Shown one piece after another: positions 12,112 through 24,814 of a stretch of DNA of 64,000 bases. The number at the start of each line of letters is the position of its first letter. The first letter of the stretch is position 1. Under the pieces are notes generated by a model. The model was not told the DNA's origin. It ran no database searches and saw nothing but the letters and a program-made list of their open reading frames with translations. Source of the DNA: Tubiluchus corallicola (lineage: Eukaryota > Priapulida > Priapulimorpha > Priapulimorphida > Tubiluchidae); assembly GCA_030141605.1 (NCBI GenBank), contig JAQGDQ010000051.1, positions 64,001-128,000 on the forward strand, in the 5' to 3' direction. Made by a program: the position numbers and the translations under genes.

Positions 12112-15100
12112 TTAAGAGAAGTGTTCCTCATGTCCATAGGAAAACTTCATTGCAGAATCAACAGTTCGTACTTCGTCACTGTCAGTCTCCAAGGGTACAA
12201 ACTCTTCACCATAGTAATTCAGTACAACCAGTTTGGGATTTTTGGAAACAAGTTTTGAAACCGTAAAATCATTTATCTGCAAAAAAGTAAAAAGCATAAA
12301 TTGCAAATAAAAAGTTCTTATATACACAATGGCATAATAGGATTATTGCCTAATGTTTGGTTCGCAATGCATCTGGATGAAAAAAATAAAGACATTTATC
12401 AGATTTGCACAAATAAGAACTGCATAATTTGCAGAACAACAGAACAATGTGTGGTTTCAAAATGGGTGCAGATTTAAAGTAGAGTAGTAAAGTACAATAA
12501 GAAAACTGCTTAAAAAGCACATTCCCGTGTTTAAATGTGACTTGATGGCAAACTCACAATTAAGCAAAAACCTGAAACCAATTAAATTTGAAAATAAACT
12601 CGAAAAACAAGATGTATTTACTTTCAAATTTAACTAATTGTAGGTTTGTTCCATCTTTAATAATAAATGCGATATTAAGATTATAAATACTTATAATTTG
12701 ACATACTCTATTGCATTGACGGAGATCTAAAAATTGTAAAAAAGGCATTCTGTCAGTGATTTCCTCAAGTCCTTCACCGGTGAGCAAATGTAAGCCAAGC
12801 AAATCTAAGATCCTCAGTTTACTGAAAAGAAAAGTTCAGTTATTGCGTAAAATCAATTCAAATCTCGTGAAACTACTCATTAAAGACATGTTAAAACAAT
12901 TTGATATTAATTTTATATTCACAAACAGAGAAGAACATAAAGTGGCATTACGCAGTTTTACTTAAAATTGTCCTTCGTACTTCACAAATAGATAAAACAA
13001 CAAAATTTAATGCAAAATTCACGAATGATAGGGCAACTGTAAAAAAGCTACACATAGTGCATGACAAGCAACAGGCAGACAAACAGAACAAATGAGTTCT
13101 TTGTTGAGTAAGCATTTACAACAATGCAGGAGAAGCATAACAACAAACACGTATAATATATCTCTCAAAATGTCCCGGTTATAAGCATAAGGCAACGTGA
13201 TATTGACAGAGTTCCACATAAAAACAGTTCCAGGGAAAGCAGAAAATAATTTAGCATAATTCTACTAATTAACAGCAGCAGGTGGCAACAATGGTGAAGA
13301 CAGTAGCAGTAATACTGCCCAAACTATTTACCTTATTGAAACTTGAGTCATGTAGATACAGAATAGATTGTAAATAAAGGTTTTGATGAAAACCATTTGT
13401 ACTTGCAGAGTAAGTGTAGCTTATATAGTAAGCCTACCAAGACCTTGGGATGAATTCACACTTACACGGTTCTTGTTTGTAAGTAACAGTTATGTTAAAG
13501 AAAATCTGATAATGCTAGCAGGCATAATAAAATCTCTAACTGCTTATTAGAAGTTATTTTGTTAAAGTGTATATAGGCCTAAAATGTAGAAAAATGTATG
13601 AAAATCACATGCAAAGAATGCATACCAAGTATAAGAATGCATCACCATACCAACCACTACTAACTACAAGCTGGATCACTTCATCACACAACAAGCATCG
13701 AACATCTTTCACCTAAAGACACTACATGAAGGAAGTTGCATACGCCACTGAATATCACTCAGGCAGGTCTGCCTGTTCAGTAATTTAGCTTAGAGGACTA
13801 TACTTGATTGTTTTAATTCTGTTTCATCAATATCCATCAATAAATATCCATTAATAAAGATCCACAGAATAAGATCCATCAATAAATATTTCACGAATTG
13901 TTAATTACGTTCTTTCTTTTCCTTTTACTTCCTAGTTTCCTTTTACTTCCACATTTATTAACATTCTGCAATATTAATATGTTTGCAGCAGTATTTGAGA
14001 ATGGTCAAAATGTCATTCAAGAGCAAGGTCAGATTTGTGTGTTGCTTGTTCATCCTGGCAACTGAGAAACAAAGCATAAAACATGTTTTTAAATGCATAC
14101 CTGCACTTGAAGACAATCCATGCTACTCCGACATCAGTTACATCCCAACACCAACATAAAGCTAGCAGTTCCAGCTGTGGACAACTGCAAAATTATAAAA
14201 TAACTGTATTATACTAAGTAAATAAATGAATAAGCTTGTTGCAGTAAATCTGATGTATTTTTTTATTTAAATTTGTTCAATATTTTGACATTACGTCCTC
14301 TCTGTATGAATGCGGAAGCTTTTCAACTAGTTAAAATATTAAAATAACTGTACAAAATAATTAGGGAAAATTTATGCATACCTATAATTAATTAAATAAA
14401 AGTTTTATATCTAACAAATAACCAGTTTTGCACTTGGTACTTCTTTTAAATAGTACAGGTAGTATAACTGTTGGTGTTGTTGCTGTTGCACCAACACAAG
14501 CAACTGTAACAGCAGCAGCATCAACACCAAGGATCAGCAGTGACACCACCATAACCACTACCAAAAATAGCAGCAAAGGCGTAATCACTGCTACCATACC
14601 ACTACAACCTTATTCACCAAAATCACAACCAGGGTCTAACACCGGCATCACCAAAAAAAGAATCAAGTACAAAAATTATTAAAGTAAAAATTCTGTTATC
14701 GAAGCTTTGCCAATGCACAACATTTTGTGCAAATGCGGAATCCACATAATAATGAAGTATTTATAACGTAAGGACTTGTAAATAAGATTAAAGAACCACA
14801 ATTAATGTCAATTACCAAGTAGTTAATTCTTTCACAGCATCGTCATCCAATCCTGAGCATTCTGACAAATCCAGTTTGCACAAATTGCCCAAACCGCTGT
14901 CAATGAAGAAATTAGCCAGACCAAAAGGTGTAAAGTTTTCTCCGTGTTTGATACGTAGTCTAGTTAGCCTGCTAATGTGCTGCATGTAAAAAACTTTATT
15001 ATGACAAACATAATTGCACTACTCTAGTAGGCTTAGAATATAAATGTAGAACTGCTACAGAACATAACACCTGGTCAACAGGGTAAAGCTTAAAACTTCA

Positions 15101-18100
15101 AATGTAACGAAGAAAGATACAATTCAGCACCACCTACCTTTATTGATGCCAATGATTCGTCAGTTAAAAGTTCTGCAAATGATATGTTAAGCAGCGTCAG
15201 TTTAGTGCAATCAACAATAGCATGAATCCCAACATCACTTAGTTCAGCTCCGTCGAGTATCAACTGCTTCAGCGTATTTTGTCTTCTTGTCAGCAAAATA
15301 TCTAAACAACTAGAACAAAAGAAACTTCATCTCAGTCATTATAAACATCTTTCAATATCCAAATTTCCTTTTTATCAAAATGCTTGTGCCCATTCAGCTG
15401 TTCACAATATATTGGAACTGTAAGCATAGCCGTATAATAAATTATCAACCAGCAAAAGCATATAAACAGTTTTATATCTATCTTGTCAAGTTATACCAAT
15501 CAAACACTTATATCGTTTCATTGTTTCCTTTCATCCTCTTATTGTTTCAAGCACAATCTAAAACTTATAATATCTCTTATATTAATATTCTTGGTATATA
15601 TATATATATAAGATTCGAGGCTACAGCCCGGACGAGGGCACCATTTGCGGCGATCTATACATCAAACGAAAGGTCTTGATCTAGTTTTTAATTAATATTG
15701 CTTGTTAAATTGTTTACTGTAGGATATTTTGAGCTTTTTGTTTCCTTTTCTGTGATATTGACTCAGTGCTTAATTTGTGACTGTGTTACCGCAATAGCAT
15801 CATGGGTAAAAAATTGGTATGTAGCAATCTTTTTGGTTTTTTGTTGTTGTTTTACTTTCACATGTAGGCAGATTACAGTGTTAAACTAAAACATTGTATC
15901 TTTTTGTTTCTCTACTGTGATTTATCGACAAAACTTGCCAACAGCTTCTGCCACACTGCTGCTGTTGATTATTAAGTCAATGTTAATTAAGTACATTTAT
16001 GACACAACCAGAATAAAATATTTACATATTACATAAAAATATCTAAATTTTACAAAGCATTACTTGTACTTGTACTACACTTATTTTTGCAAAACATTTA
16101 TAATTCATAAAATAAAAAATACCAATTTACCGATCAGTCAGCCAAGAAAGTCCATCAATGTTCAAAGCTTCTAGTCTTGTACACTCGGTAGCAATTTTAA
16201 CAATGCTTTCTTCTTGCACATATTTACAGTGCGAAATATTCAAACTTAGAAGGTTGGGTAACTTCACTATCAGTTGAATGCAAGAATCGTCTATGTCAGT
16301 ACAGCCTTCAACATTCAGCTCCTCCAGCCTTGGACAGTTGTTCACAAGAGCACTAATAATTTCCTGATTTAAAACACTGCAGAAACCCAGGTTCAAACTC
16401 CGAAGTTGGTGTAAGTTTTCGTGGCAGAGTTTAACCTACAAAAACACACTGGCAAATATTCTGAACATAGAAAATTAAGCACTATAAAGAAGTGCAAATT
16501 ATATATGAATAAAATTAATGAAAAATTCTGTAGTGATCATATGCTTGTGTACTAGTAATGTAATAGTGATAGTGCATACACTTAAAAATGTCCTAGCAGC
16601 CAGTACATCTTATTAGTTACTAATGGTAACACTGTGGATCTATCGTGTAGTCATAGTAAACATTCCATTGCCAGTTTAAAGCAACCAGTATTAACTATAG
16701 TACATACACAGATATTTGTAATTATTTATATTATTAATATTCTTTGCAGAAATTCTATATATGCTACACTCTAAGCCAGTAGTGCAGGCAATTAATGTCT
16801 CCACAATTCTGAATGACAGCTTTCATACCGATCATCAAAACATACTACTCTCCACCCTAGTTTTGGTAGCTGACTTGATGACCAATTGGTCTTTCGCTAC
16901 CCTTTCTCCTGCACCCCCTAACTCTTTCCTTTATGCATAATTTATCCTGATTAATTAATAATTATGGCAATTGTAGTCTACTTGTATTCTGGTGTAAATG
17001 AGAAGATAAATAAAATGTCTATGTCTATGTCCATGTCTAGTCAGGCATTTACAAAAAAGAATTTGTAAACCCTCACTTCCCACTTTGATGTGTTCATTCT
17101 TCTTCCTCCTGCATTTCAGGCATTTGTTCACTACATTTCTTCTTTTTTGCTATTACTGTTATCTTCAAATTCACTTCCTTCCATTATCAGCTACTCACCA
17201 CAGTTAAGCAAATGTTGTTCTGCAGCATCATGGCTCTCATCTTTTTTCAGGCACAAAACGTGGGTGCTTGAATGAGCTCATTTTTGTAATTTGCTTTAAC
17301 CCTCATCTTATTTAACCTTATTACCATTTGAATTTCTGGAATGTATTTTTGTAATTTCGTCATGTCAGCCATATTTTAGAAATCGTAATTTCACATAGTT
17401 TCTGAATTTTCATATTAATTACGAAGCATTCAAATGATGACTTTTTTCCATCTGCACTTGATTAGCATCAATAGCCTGTGGCGTGCACTATTTCGTCATG
17501 CCATGACCCACATACATTATTAATTTGTATTTCCAATAAATTTTTACACCACAACATAATAATGAGTCCAGAACTGTTGTCTGTCAGCCTGTCACACAAT
17601 TTCATCAATTTATCAGAATTTTTTATCTAATAGTATTTCTACAATGTTTCTGCAGGTTTCAGTTAATTTGTATATCCTCAATAGTTCACTTGGCAATACA
17701 TTTGTTCTTCTAATACATTTTTCTAACACGTATCTCAAAATAATGCCCTTCTTACCACTTCTGCAGCAGCAGCTTTTAAACCATGAAGAGAAAGCTGCTT
17801 CAAAAGAGGCGACCTAAGAATAATGTGACAGATATCATATTGGGAAATTTGACGAAATCCACTAAGATCCAAACTAAAAAAACAATTAAACATTACAGAG
17901 AAGTTAACTTTGGTTCACTGAAAAGAAAAATATTGTAACATTAAAACTAAATGTGAAGGCAAATGTTTCCAATTTTCCAAACAAAAAGAGGCACATTTTG
18001 TTTACCCACATTTCTGTAGCCACGTTAACGATGATATGACTTATCTAAGGCACTCCAAGTGCCTTCTGCCTCTCACATATTCCTTTTAAAATGAATAAAA

Positions 18101-21100
18101 AATAATAGATGCACATTCGGGGTAATCATGAATGACCACACATTTTTCCATCAAAAAGGCAAAGTTCTCCTCCCGCACTGCCCCCCTTGGGAAAGTTCAA
18201 TGGGGGCCACTGCCCGTCTGCCCCGTGGCTCTGGCACCCCTGTACATAGTAGATGTAAAATGTCAATGCAAATATTATGCTACTTTACTGGTCAATGTCT
18301 CATTGTATTACAAAAAGCATTTACATGTGCATTCCAGTTTTTTTTATTTACATTGCAGAGTGATTTATACTAGATTAGCAGATTGCACCTTTGCACAAGG
18401 TTACGAAAACTATGACCGTTTCTTTTGCACCCAATTCACAAAACTTAAAAAATGAATAATCTCTGTTCACTATTTTTTATGATACACATTTGCACTCCAC
18501 CTAAGCAATGACCAAATACATGTTGTACGTAATTATTTATCCATGACGACGACGATGATGATGATGATGAGGTCAACAAAAGCTGCAAGCAAGAACTAAC
18601 ATATAACAAGAATAACAACAACATCAGTAACAACAACAATAGCAACAAGAGCAGCAGCAGCAACAACAACGACGGCACTGATAATAACAATACAACAATA
18701 ACAACAGTAACAAAACGACAAAGTAACAATGGTGGCATGATGACAGCAATAATGATGATGATGGCAGTGGTGGTGGTGGTAGTAGTAATAATAACAAAAG
18801 AGCAAGCAAGAAACAGAGAAACAACAACAACAATGACAAACAACAAACAAACAAAGAGGAAGCGAACAAAAAACAATAAAAAATGCAACAATAAGCCTCT
18901 GTAACTTGCTCGAAATGGTTATGTATTAAAATGTATTTTCATACGACCAAACTTTCCTTGTACCAAACTTTCTTTGTATTGAATTTTCCTAGTACCAAAC
19001 TTTCGAAGTACTAAACCTTCCTAGCCCCAACTTGTTCCGTACCATTTTTACCTTGTACCATATTTACTTGTACCAAAAATTTCTGACAAAATTTCATTAG
19101 TACCATATTTACTAATATCATATTTTCTCTATACCTAATTTTCCCAGTACCAAAATTACCGTGTTCCAAAAATTCCTAGTACCAAATTTTCCTGTTACCA
19201 AAATTACCAGTATCAAGCTTACCTGTACCAAATTTACTAGTACCAAAGTTACGGCACACCTTTATGATCATATAAATCATGACTTACTCGAATGATCTTG
19301 CAGTTTTAATATCTGAAGAAAGGATATGAACTTTCTAAAACACTGCGATAAATAAAAGACAAATATAACCAATGTATGTTGTCGTACTTATTTGTTATAA
19401 GAATTGAAATGGGCTATGGCCTAAAGCCCAGATCAAGACTGGACTAAAACTGGTTTCAAATGCTGAAAAATAGTGAGAATAAAATCCAGGCCAAATTATT
19501 ACATTGGTGCCCAGAACAAGAATATGGCTTGAGATTACTGCTAAGCCATAGTTGGTCTCAAATTTCAGTTTTTCTAAAGAGTTGAACAGTTCTTCTTATG
19601 TCTTAATTGAACAATACATACCTCTGCCACAAAATTGGATCTTGTGATGATCGCCACCACTTTTTACACACAGGAGCAACATATTTCACAAGATCTTGTG
19701 GAGACAAATAAGAAAAAATCCTTGTTACAAGTTCCTCAGGTAACAAGTCAAATGCAGTTTCTGATTCTTTCTCTTCATTTACGCTACTAATATCTGTCTG
19801 TACTGAAACATCATGGTAATGTACAGAAACATGTTTGACATTAATGATGTCTCTGTGTTCCTTTGACAAATAATGCAAGGGATTTTGTGCAACAAGGTGC
19901 GGTGAAATAATGTGGTCATTCTCGTCTATACATATTTTATCAGCACTATTTGTTTCATTGCCACCTTCACAACAAGAGGCCTCATTGCTTTTCAATGTGG
20001 AATGATTATCGTCATTTCTCGTGATGGCTGTGTAAGGGTGATTGGTGCTACTGTTAATTGGAACAGACTTACCATATGTAATTAAAGGCTGAGTAACAGC
20101 ACAGCACAGCGAGGTAGCAGTTGTTGTTGTTTCTGAAACACAAATACTACTTTCTGCAACAGTTTCATGACCACCAGTCAATTTAACAATTTCATTACAG
20201 GCAACATTGCTAATTTCTTCTTCATATTTAACATAGTTTGTAACTTTCGTGCTTGCATTCATAACTTTGCTACTACTTGTACAAACCATCATGTCTTCCA
20301 GATTTTCAACAGTTTCTGTGAGAGATAAAATTTCTTTCAAATAAAGATCTCGTTCTATAGCATCTGGCTCAGTAACACACGTTTGAGTTGATGTGCTAAC
20401 ACGTTGCCCTCCACTAGATACCAGTGTTCTAGACACGCAAACGTCTATGTCTACGATAGCTTCATCAGTCTCTGAACCAGAATGATCACTAATTACATCT
20501 GTAGCAGACGCAGCTTCAGTCATAAACTGTGACGCATCACATCGTCCCAAACCAATAATCTCAAGATCATTCATATCACCCGTGATGGAATCAACACGTC
20601 GCATGATAACATCTTCATAATTTCTGATCAAGTAACCATACGAATACTGCCGCATGGGTAGCTCAATGTGACTTGAACTGAAAAAGTTTGACGATACGTA
20701 GTCATTTAAAATAAACAAGCGATCACGTGTAGGACTGGTTGTCACAATACGATTACGAAGAGATGGAAAGTGAATAATTTGAGACAATGAGTCATTTTCT
20801 TGTTCTGAATGTTCACTGCATTTACTCTTCGAAATATCTAAAGGTTTTTTTAATGTTGCACCAATTATTTTTGTATCACAGTTTTTGTGTAGATTGTCAA
20901 CAGGAATTTTGTTACATTGTAACGTTAGAGACGTGTCACTATCATTTTTGTAGCTGCTCATAAAAGCGTCAAAACCATTGGTTTTTGGAGTTCTTGTAGC
21001 ATCATCAGAATGAAAAATGCTACAGTTATCGTCAGTATCAAATGCTGATAGTTTTTCTGTAGCTTCGAAAGCAGTTGGAGTTCTTGCATCGTAAGCTTCA

Positions 21101-21279
21101 ACGGCATCTGCCAATGCATCATGTGAGCAGTAATCACTTACTTCTACGCATTTATCAAAAACTGTCTCAGAATCATTAGGCCAACTACCACTATTTTTTG
21201 CCGTATTATAAAGATTAGTTTCAGAATCTCTCACGGCTGCTGCATCTGCCACATCTGTTCTGTCTAGGCCACAGCTCAT
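12112..21279 (-). CDS. F-box and leucine-rich-repeat protein, eight coding exons, 926 aa
   Basis: Substrate-recognition subunit of an SCF (Skp1-Cullin-F-box) ubiquitin ligase, by family. Coding exons, 5' to 3': 21279-19622, 17873-17756, 16435-16131, 15309-15138, 14979-14816, 14184-14101, 12821-12707 and 12276-12112. All boundaries are GT-AG, phases agree, and the total is 2,781 bases. The first exon encodes about 510 Ser/Thr/Asp-rich residues with no recognised domain. Next comes an F-box (about 512-551: LLPEELVTRIFSYLSPQDLV, then VCKKWW and DPILWQ). From about 553 cysteine-containing leucine-rich repeats run to near the end (SLDLSGFRQI, LEELNVEGCTDIDDSC, LLSLNISHCKYV, LCKLDLSECSGLDDDA, LELLALCWCWDVTD, LDLRQCNR). 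I do not assign an FBXL number. The start is the first ATG in this frame after an upstream stop-free stretch; a leader exon probably lies near 21.94-22.0 kb. Introns carry minisatellites and simple repeats. Confidence 0.9.
14428..14660 (+). repeat. Low-complexity CA/CAG-rich stretch in F-box gene intron
   Basis: Runs such as GTTGGTGTTGTTGCTGTTG and ACAGCAGCAGCATCAAC give long open frames on both strands. The composition is simple-repeat-like. The stretch lies between exons 14979-14816 and 14184-14101, so I treat the frames as chance. Confidence 0.5.
16850..17036 (+). mobile_element. Probable LINE 3' end with TATGTC-type tail
   Basis: GATAAATAAAATGTCTATG followed by repeated TCTATG/TCCATG units (about 17003-17038) is a common 3' terminus of non-LTR retrotransposons. 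The preceding 150 bases have no clear coding remnant. It lies in an intron of the F-box gene. Confidence 0.4.
18160..18255. other. Short GC-rich patch in F-box gene intron
   Basis: A G+C-rich stretch (CTGCCCCCCTTGGGAAAG, GGGGGCCACTGCCCGTCTG) stands out sharply from the AT-rich intron. Its frames have no recognisable domain. It may be a fragment of a repeat from elsewhere in the genome; only a self-comparison could tell. Confidence 0.35.
18541..18860. repeat. Trinucleotide low-complexity tract (GAT/CAA/CAG/AAT)
   Basis: Mixed GAT, CAA, CAG and TAA trinucleotide runs. They open long Leu/Ser/Cys-rich frames on the minus strand that are artefacts of the repeat. The tract is inside the first coding intron of the F-box gene. 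Confidence 0.8.
18940..19256 (+). repeat. Degenerate minisatellite, ~15-16 bp unit TTTTCCTAGTACCAAA
   Basis: About 20 degenerate copies of a unit near TTTACCTAGTACCAAA, with variants such as GTACCATTTTTACCT, lie head to tail in the first coding intron of the F-box gene. The phrase closely resembles the GTGCCATTTTTACCT arrays at 24.2 and 25.6 kb. There are no spacers of unique sequence, so this is not a CRISPR array. Confidence 0.8.
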
Positions 21280-21935
21280 GCTAATTAATGGCAATTCATC
21301 TGGAAATAATAACTTTCTCTTTGAAAGAAAAATACATTAACTAGTGTACATCTCTGGACACATTTAATGTTGTTTTCTCACCAAACCACCGCATGTAAAA
21401 ACCTGCATCAGTTTTGGCTTCCTACTCTCAAATTCCAAATAAAGGTAGAGGCCAAATAATAGTACAAGGTGGAAATGTCGGCCCAAAAACTAAGAGAATA
21501 AAACTATGTTATACCATTTTGATGCAATATTAATAGAAGTATTAGCCAAATCCACAAAAAGAATTTTGCCCACAACCTCAACACACACCTCACATCACAC
21601 AAGCTACACTACCCATGCCACATCCTCAACACCCACCACTCCAAATCACCCATACCACACCTCATCATATCCATCACATCACCCACACCGTACCGACCAC
21701 AGCAGCAGCTTTTTGATAAAATCACCTAATACCCTGTAATACTAAGTAATAGACTATTTTAAAACATAGATTCTTTCCACTTGATTTAGATGAATTTCTC
21801 CGCAAACACTAACCAACAATTTCTCAGAAAGTTTGGTATCATCTTGTTTCACAGCTTCTATTTCACCAATGCTAGTTGCTGCCCGTGCAAATTCGTTGCT
21901 ACCAACGGAAAAAACTTTAATTCTAAAATTCTTAC

Positions 21936-22010
21936 CGTCGTCAATACAATCGTGGGCGAGGAGTAAGCCAGTAAGAGAAATCGAAACGTATCCACTAGAG
22001 CCGTTTCTAC
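21936..22010 (-). other. Candidate leader exon of the F-box gene
   Basis: On the minus strand, sequence ending GACGACG/GTAAGAAT has an excellent splice-donor consensus. At 21312-21300 TTATTATTTCCAG is a good acceptor, directly before the main exon. A spliced leader would join at 21299. The 5' limit is not visible. The acceptor would place ATG AAT TGC CAT TAA (21299-21285) at the exon start, a four-codon upstream ORF preceding the proposed start at 21279. Confidence 0.4.
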
Positions 22011-22019
22011 ACCGAAACT

Positions 22020-22975
22020 ACTTGCCCTTTTTTGCGACCAAGCGCTTGGGCAATACGTTTACTATTATACTGTTGCACAAAGGAAATTTTCAGACAAAAT
22101 GTTTTTTTCTTAGTCACTATTCTATAAACCTCAACAAGATCTCTATAAGATTCTTAACTCAAATTTAAGTGGTACGTCAAATTGTCGCACTTCAGTATTT
22201 CTACGTGAGATTTTTACAACAATATTATTCGAATGGCATGCCTTTGCACTCCTTCCATAAGCAATTCTGCCCATCTTTACTCCACCAACATAATTGTTCA
22301 ATATCATGCTGCTAAACAAATGAATTATATATCGGTGCATTATAGTAATTCATAGAATCTTGTTTTTGTTTTACATGTCAGTTATTTTTGTTATTTCTGA
22401 TGTTATTGTTTTGTGTGTTAGGGAGGATATCTGTAAATAAAAAGAAAATAGGAAACCAATAGACAAGAAAAATAATTATCTGTAATGACCAACAGTCTTT
22501 AGATTACCATAACTCTATTAATCAGAAAATGAATGCTATCATGAATGTTGGAATTCTTGTCTAAAGACTTCAACTATGCATGGGATTGTTCTATAATTAT
22601 AGTCGAAGGATTGGTATGTTGCATTCTTACATGTTAAGACATTAAAATTGATTCGTACATTTTTAACCCAAGCTGTGAAACTGTGTAATTAAAATTGTGC
22701 TTGAAAATGACATTTTTGAAACTGTAAAGCATACAATGAAATTCTGATGTGGCTTTAATTAAGTTACTACTTAATCTGATCTAATCTAAAAATCTAATCT
22801 AATTATAATGTAATTTATTCTAATGAGCAATAGACACTGCGATATGTCTTTCAATTAAATATTTTTACGATGTGTGCTTTTTATATATTTAATCTGCACT
22901 TTTATTCACACAATAAAATGTGTTATGTATTTTATTATTATGGAATGTGTGAAGGTAAAACTGGCATAAATGAAA
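22020..22975. other. Divergent intergenic DNA upstream of the F-box gene
   Basis: AT-rich sequence with no exon-like frame, recognisable element or RNA gene. Promoter elements of the minus-strand F-box gene would be expected near its lower edge, but I see no convincing TATA box or other motif. Confidence 0.4.
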
Positions 22976-24350
22976 AAATAGGTAAAATGGCACACTTAGT
23001 AATATATGAGCTTATGGTCAGGGTTACAGTGTTTAGTAGTTATTTTTACCTCTTCCAGAGAAGTTATGCAACACAGTTTGTTTGTTTGCTTGTTTGGTTG
23101 TTTTTGTCTGTTATGGCAGTAATTAGCTTATTATGCAAAGACTATCTAACAAATTTCCAAAAACCTTGTAAAGAAAGGTGGGTGTAACATGCCAAAATGG
23201 AAATGTTTTCACCGGTTCTTTTTTACGAAACTTGATCGAACACCACGTACAAAAAACGTCCGTGAAGCTCTTCATAGCGGTCAGAGGGAGTGTTTAGTAC
23301 TTCTTTTTTATTGTCTCCACCAGGACACATAACTACGAGTTAGCTCCAGGTTTCATTTCAAGAAAAGCTCGCCTGTAAAACTGTGTAATGCTGTCTATGA
23401 CCTTTGGTTATTAATGTACGTAGCCCTATAATGTGACTTGTAATGTGCATACTTGTCAGTCTATTAGCACTGCCAAAATTAATATTGAAAAAGGCAGATA
23501 AACACTGCGTGAAACATTCGTCCATTACTGATTATAAATCCATTTAATGAACAAATATTTTTTAAGTCTTTTGCTAGTCTATATACATATACATTTTTGT
23601 ATATTTGCTTGTTTATCTTTGTCTTAAATTTTTTGAATCAAAAGAATCAGACGAATAAGATTAAGGATTTTTATGGTTGGCGTGATATAACTTTCCCGGG
23701 TAACCACAAATAGGAATACTGTTTGCGATATCAAATGGGAAAAATCAAGTGATATTGGTGCTGCTGCTGCTCATTGTACAGTAACTGTAGATACTAGGTA
23801 CTGTGCATTTTTTCTGAATTACCTGAAATATGTTGTTACTATTATTAATTATTGATTCCAATGATTGTACATTTTGTTGTGAAAATTTCTGTAATAATTT
23901 TAGTAGACTGATGCACAGGTGTTATAATCGCTCCACTTCGATATAATATAAAGGTATGAGATGCCATCTCTTGACTAGAGAAAGAAGAATATGTATTGGT
24001 GCTGTTTTAAACAATCAAGAGCAAACATATAATTGAAACAGCATGGTTAAAATAAACGTTGGAGTTTCTTATCAAGTTTTGTTATACCAACTGCATAACA
24101 ACAAGCTATCTGCCTCCTATAGATATCTGCTTCCTACTGAGTGCATGATAGAAGCCAATTGCATCAAAATAACTTATGTGCCATTTTTTCCTACTTTTCC
24201 ATTTGTGGCATTTTACCAACTTTTCCATTTGTGCAATTTTTTTCTGTGCCACGTACTTTTTACCTGGTCTATTTTTCCTGCTCCATTCTTTTCCTGTGCT
24301 GTGCCATTTTTACCTGTGCCATTTTTACCGTGTACCATTATTATGAGACA
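22976..24350. mobile_element. Repeat element copy 1 with inverted phrase-array ends
   Basis: Starts with GGTAAAATGGCACACTTAG (plus orientation). It ends at about 24175-24345 with a tandem array of GTGCCATTTTTACCT, the same phrase in opposite orientation. Three blocks align collinearly with the element at 24815-25690: 22990-23300, 23560-23660 and 24118-24200. Simple insertions explain the length difference. No transposase is recognisable, so I infer a non-autonomous DNA element. Confidence 0.55.
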
Positions 24351-24814
24351 CCAGTTCAGTTCAAAGATACTGGAAAAAGGTCTGACGAAATAAAACGAAG
24401 CAAAAATTAAACAAGCGGCAAAATTTTCAGCTTCAAGCCTTCAGCGTAAATTGTGTTACATTTTTGCTCTGCATCCCGATTATGTTTACAGTAGTACTGC
24501 ATCGCTTTTGGAAGTGATTTCTAAAAATAATTCATATGTTATCTTATAATTAATAAGCTATTATAAAGTAGACAGTGGTATTGTCTGTCTGACATTAATG
24601 GCTCCGTGTTAACTTTCTAACTTATGTTGGTACGTATCAGTTGCTATTAAGTATTATTATGATTATGTATTCATTTGCCATATGCTGATAAGTCAAGTTA
24701 TCTCCGAACGGCATTAGCATATGTTACTGTTATTTTCTCTTACATATAAAAAAGGAAATGTGAAGTGCTATTTTATTGAGTAGTACAGAAACGGTGTGGC
24801 AAAAAGTGGTTATG

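Noticed and set aside
18128-18455. Plus-strand frames of 81 and 107 codons
   Set aside because: They overlap each other in different frames in an F-box gene intron and start in a GC-rich patch. No domain or splice context was seen.
18445-18891. Long Leu/Ser/Cys-rich open frames on the minus strand
   Set aside because: They translate a GAT/CAA/CAG/TAA low-complexity tract inside an F-box gene intron; several frames are open at once, as expected for a trinucleotide repeat.
18940-19256. Regular short repeats that could suggest a CRISPR array
   Set aside because: Units are degenerate, contiguous and without unique spacers, and the DNA is from an animal nuclear genome. This is a minisatellite.
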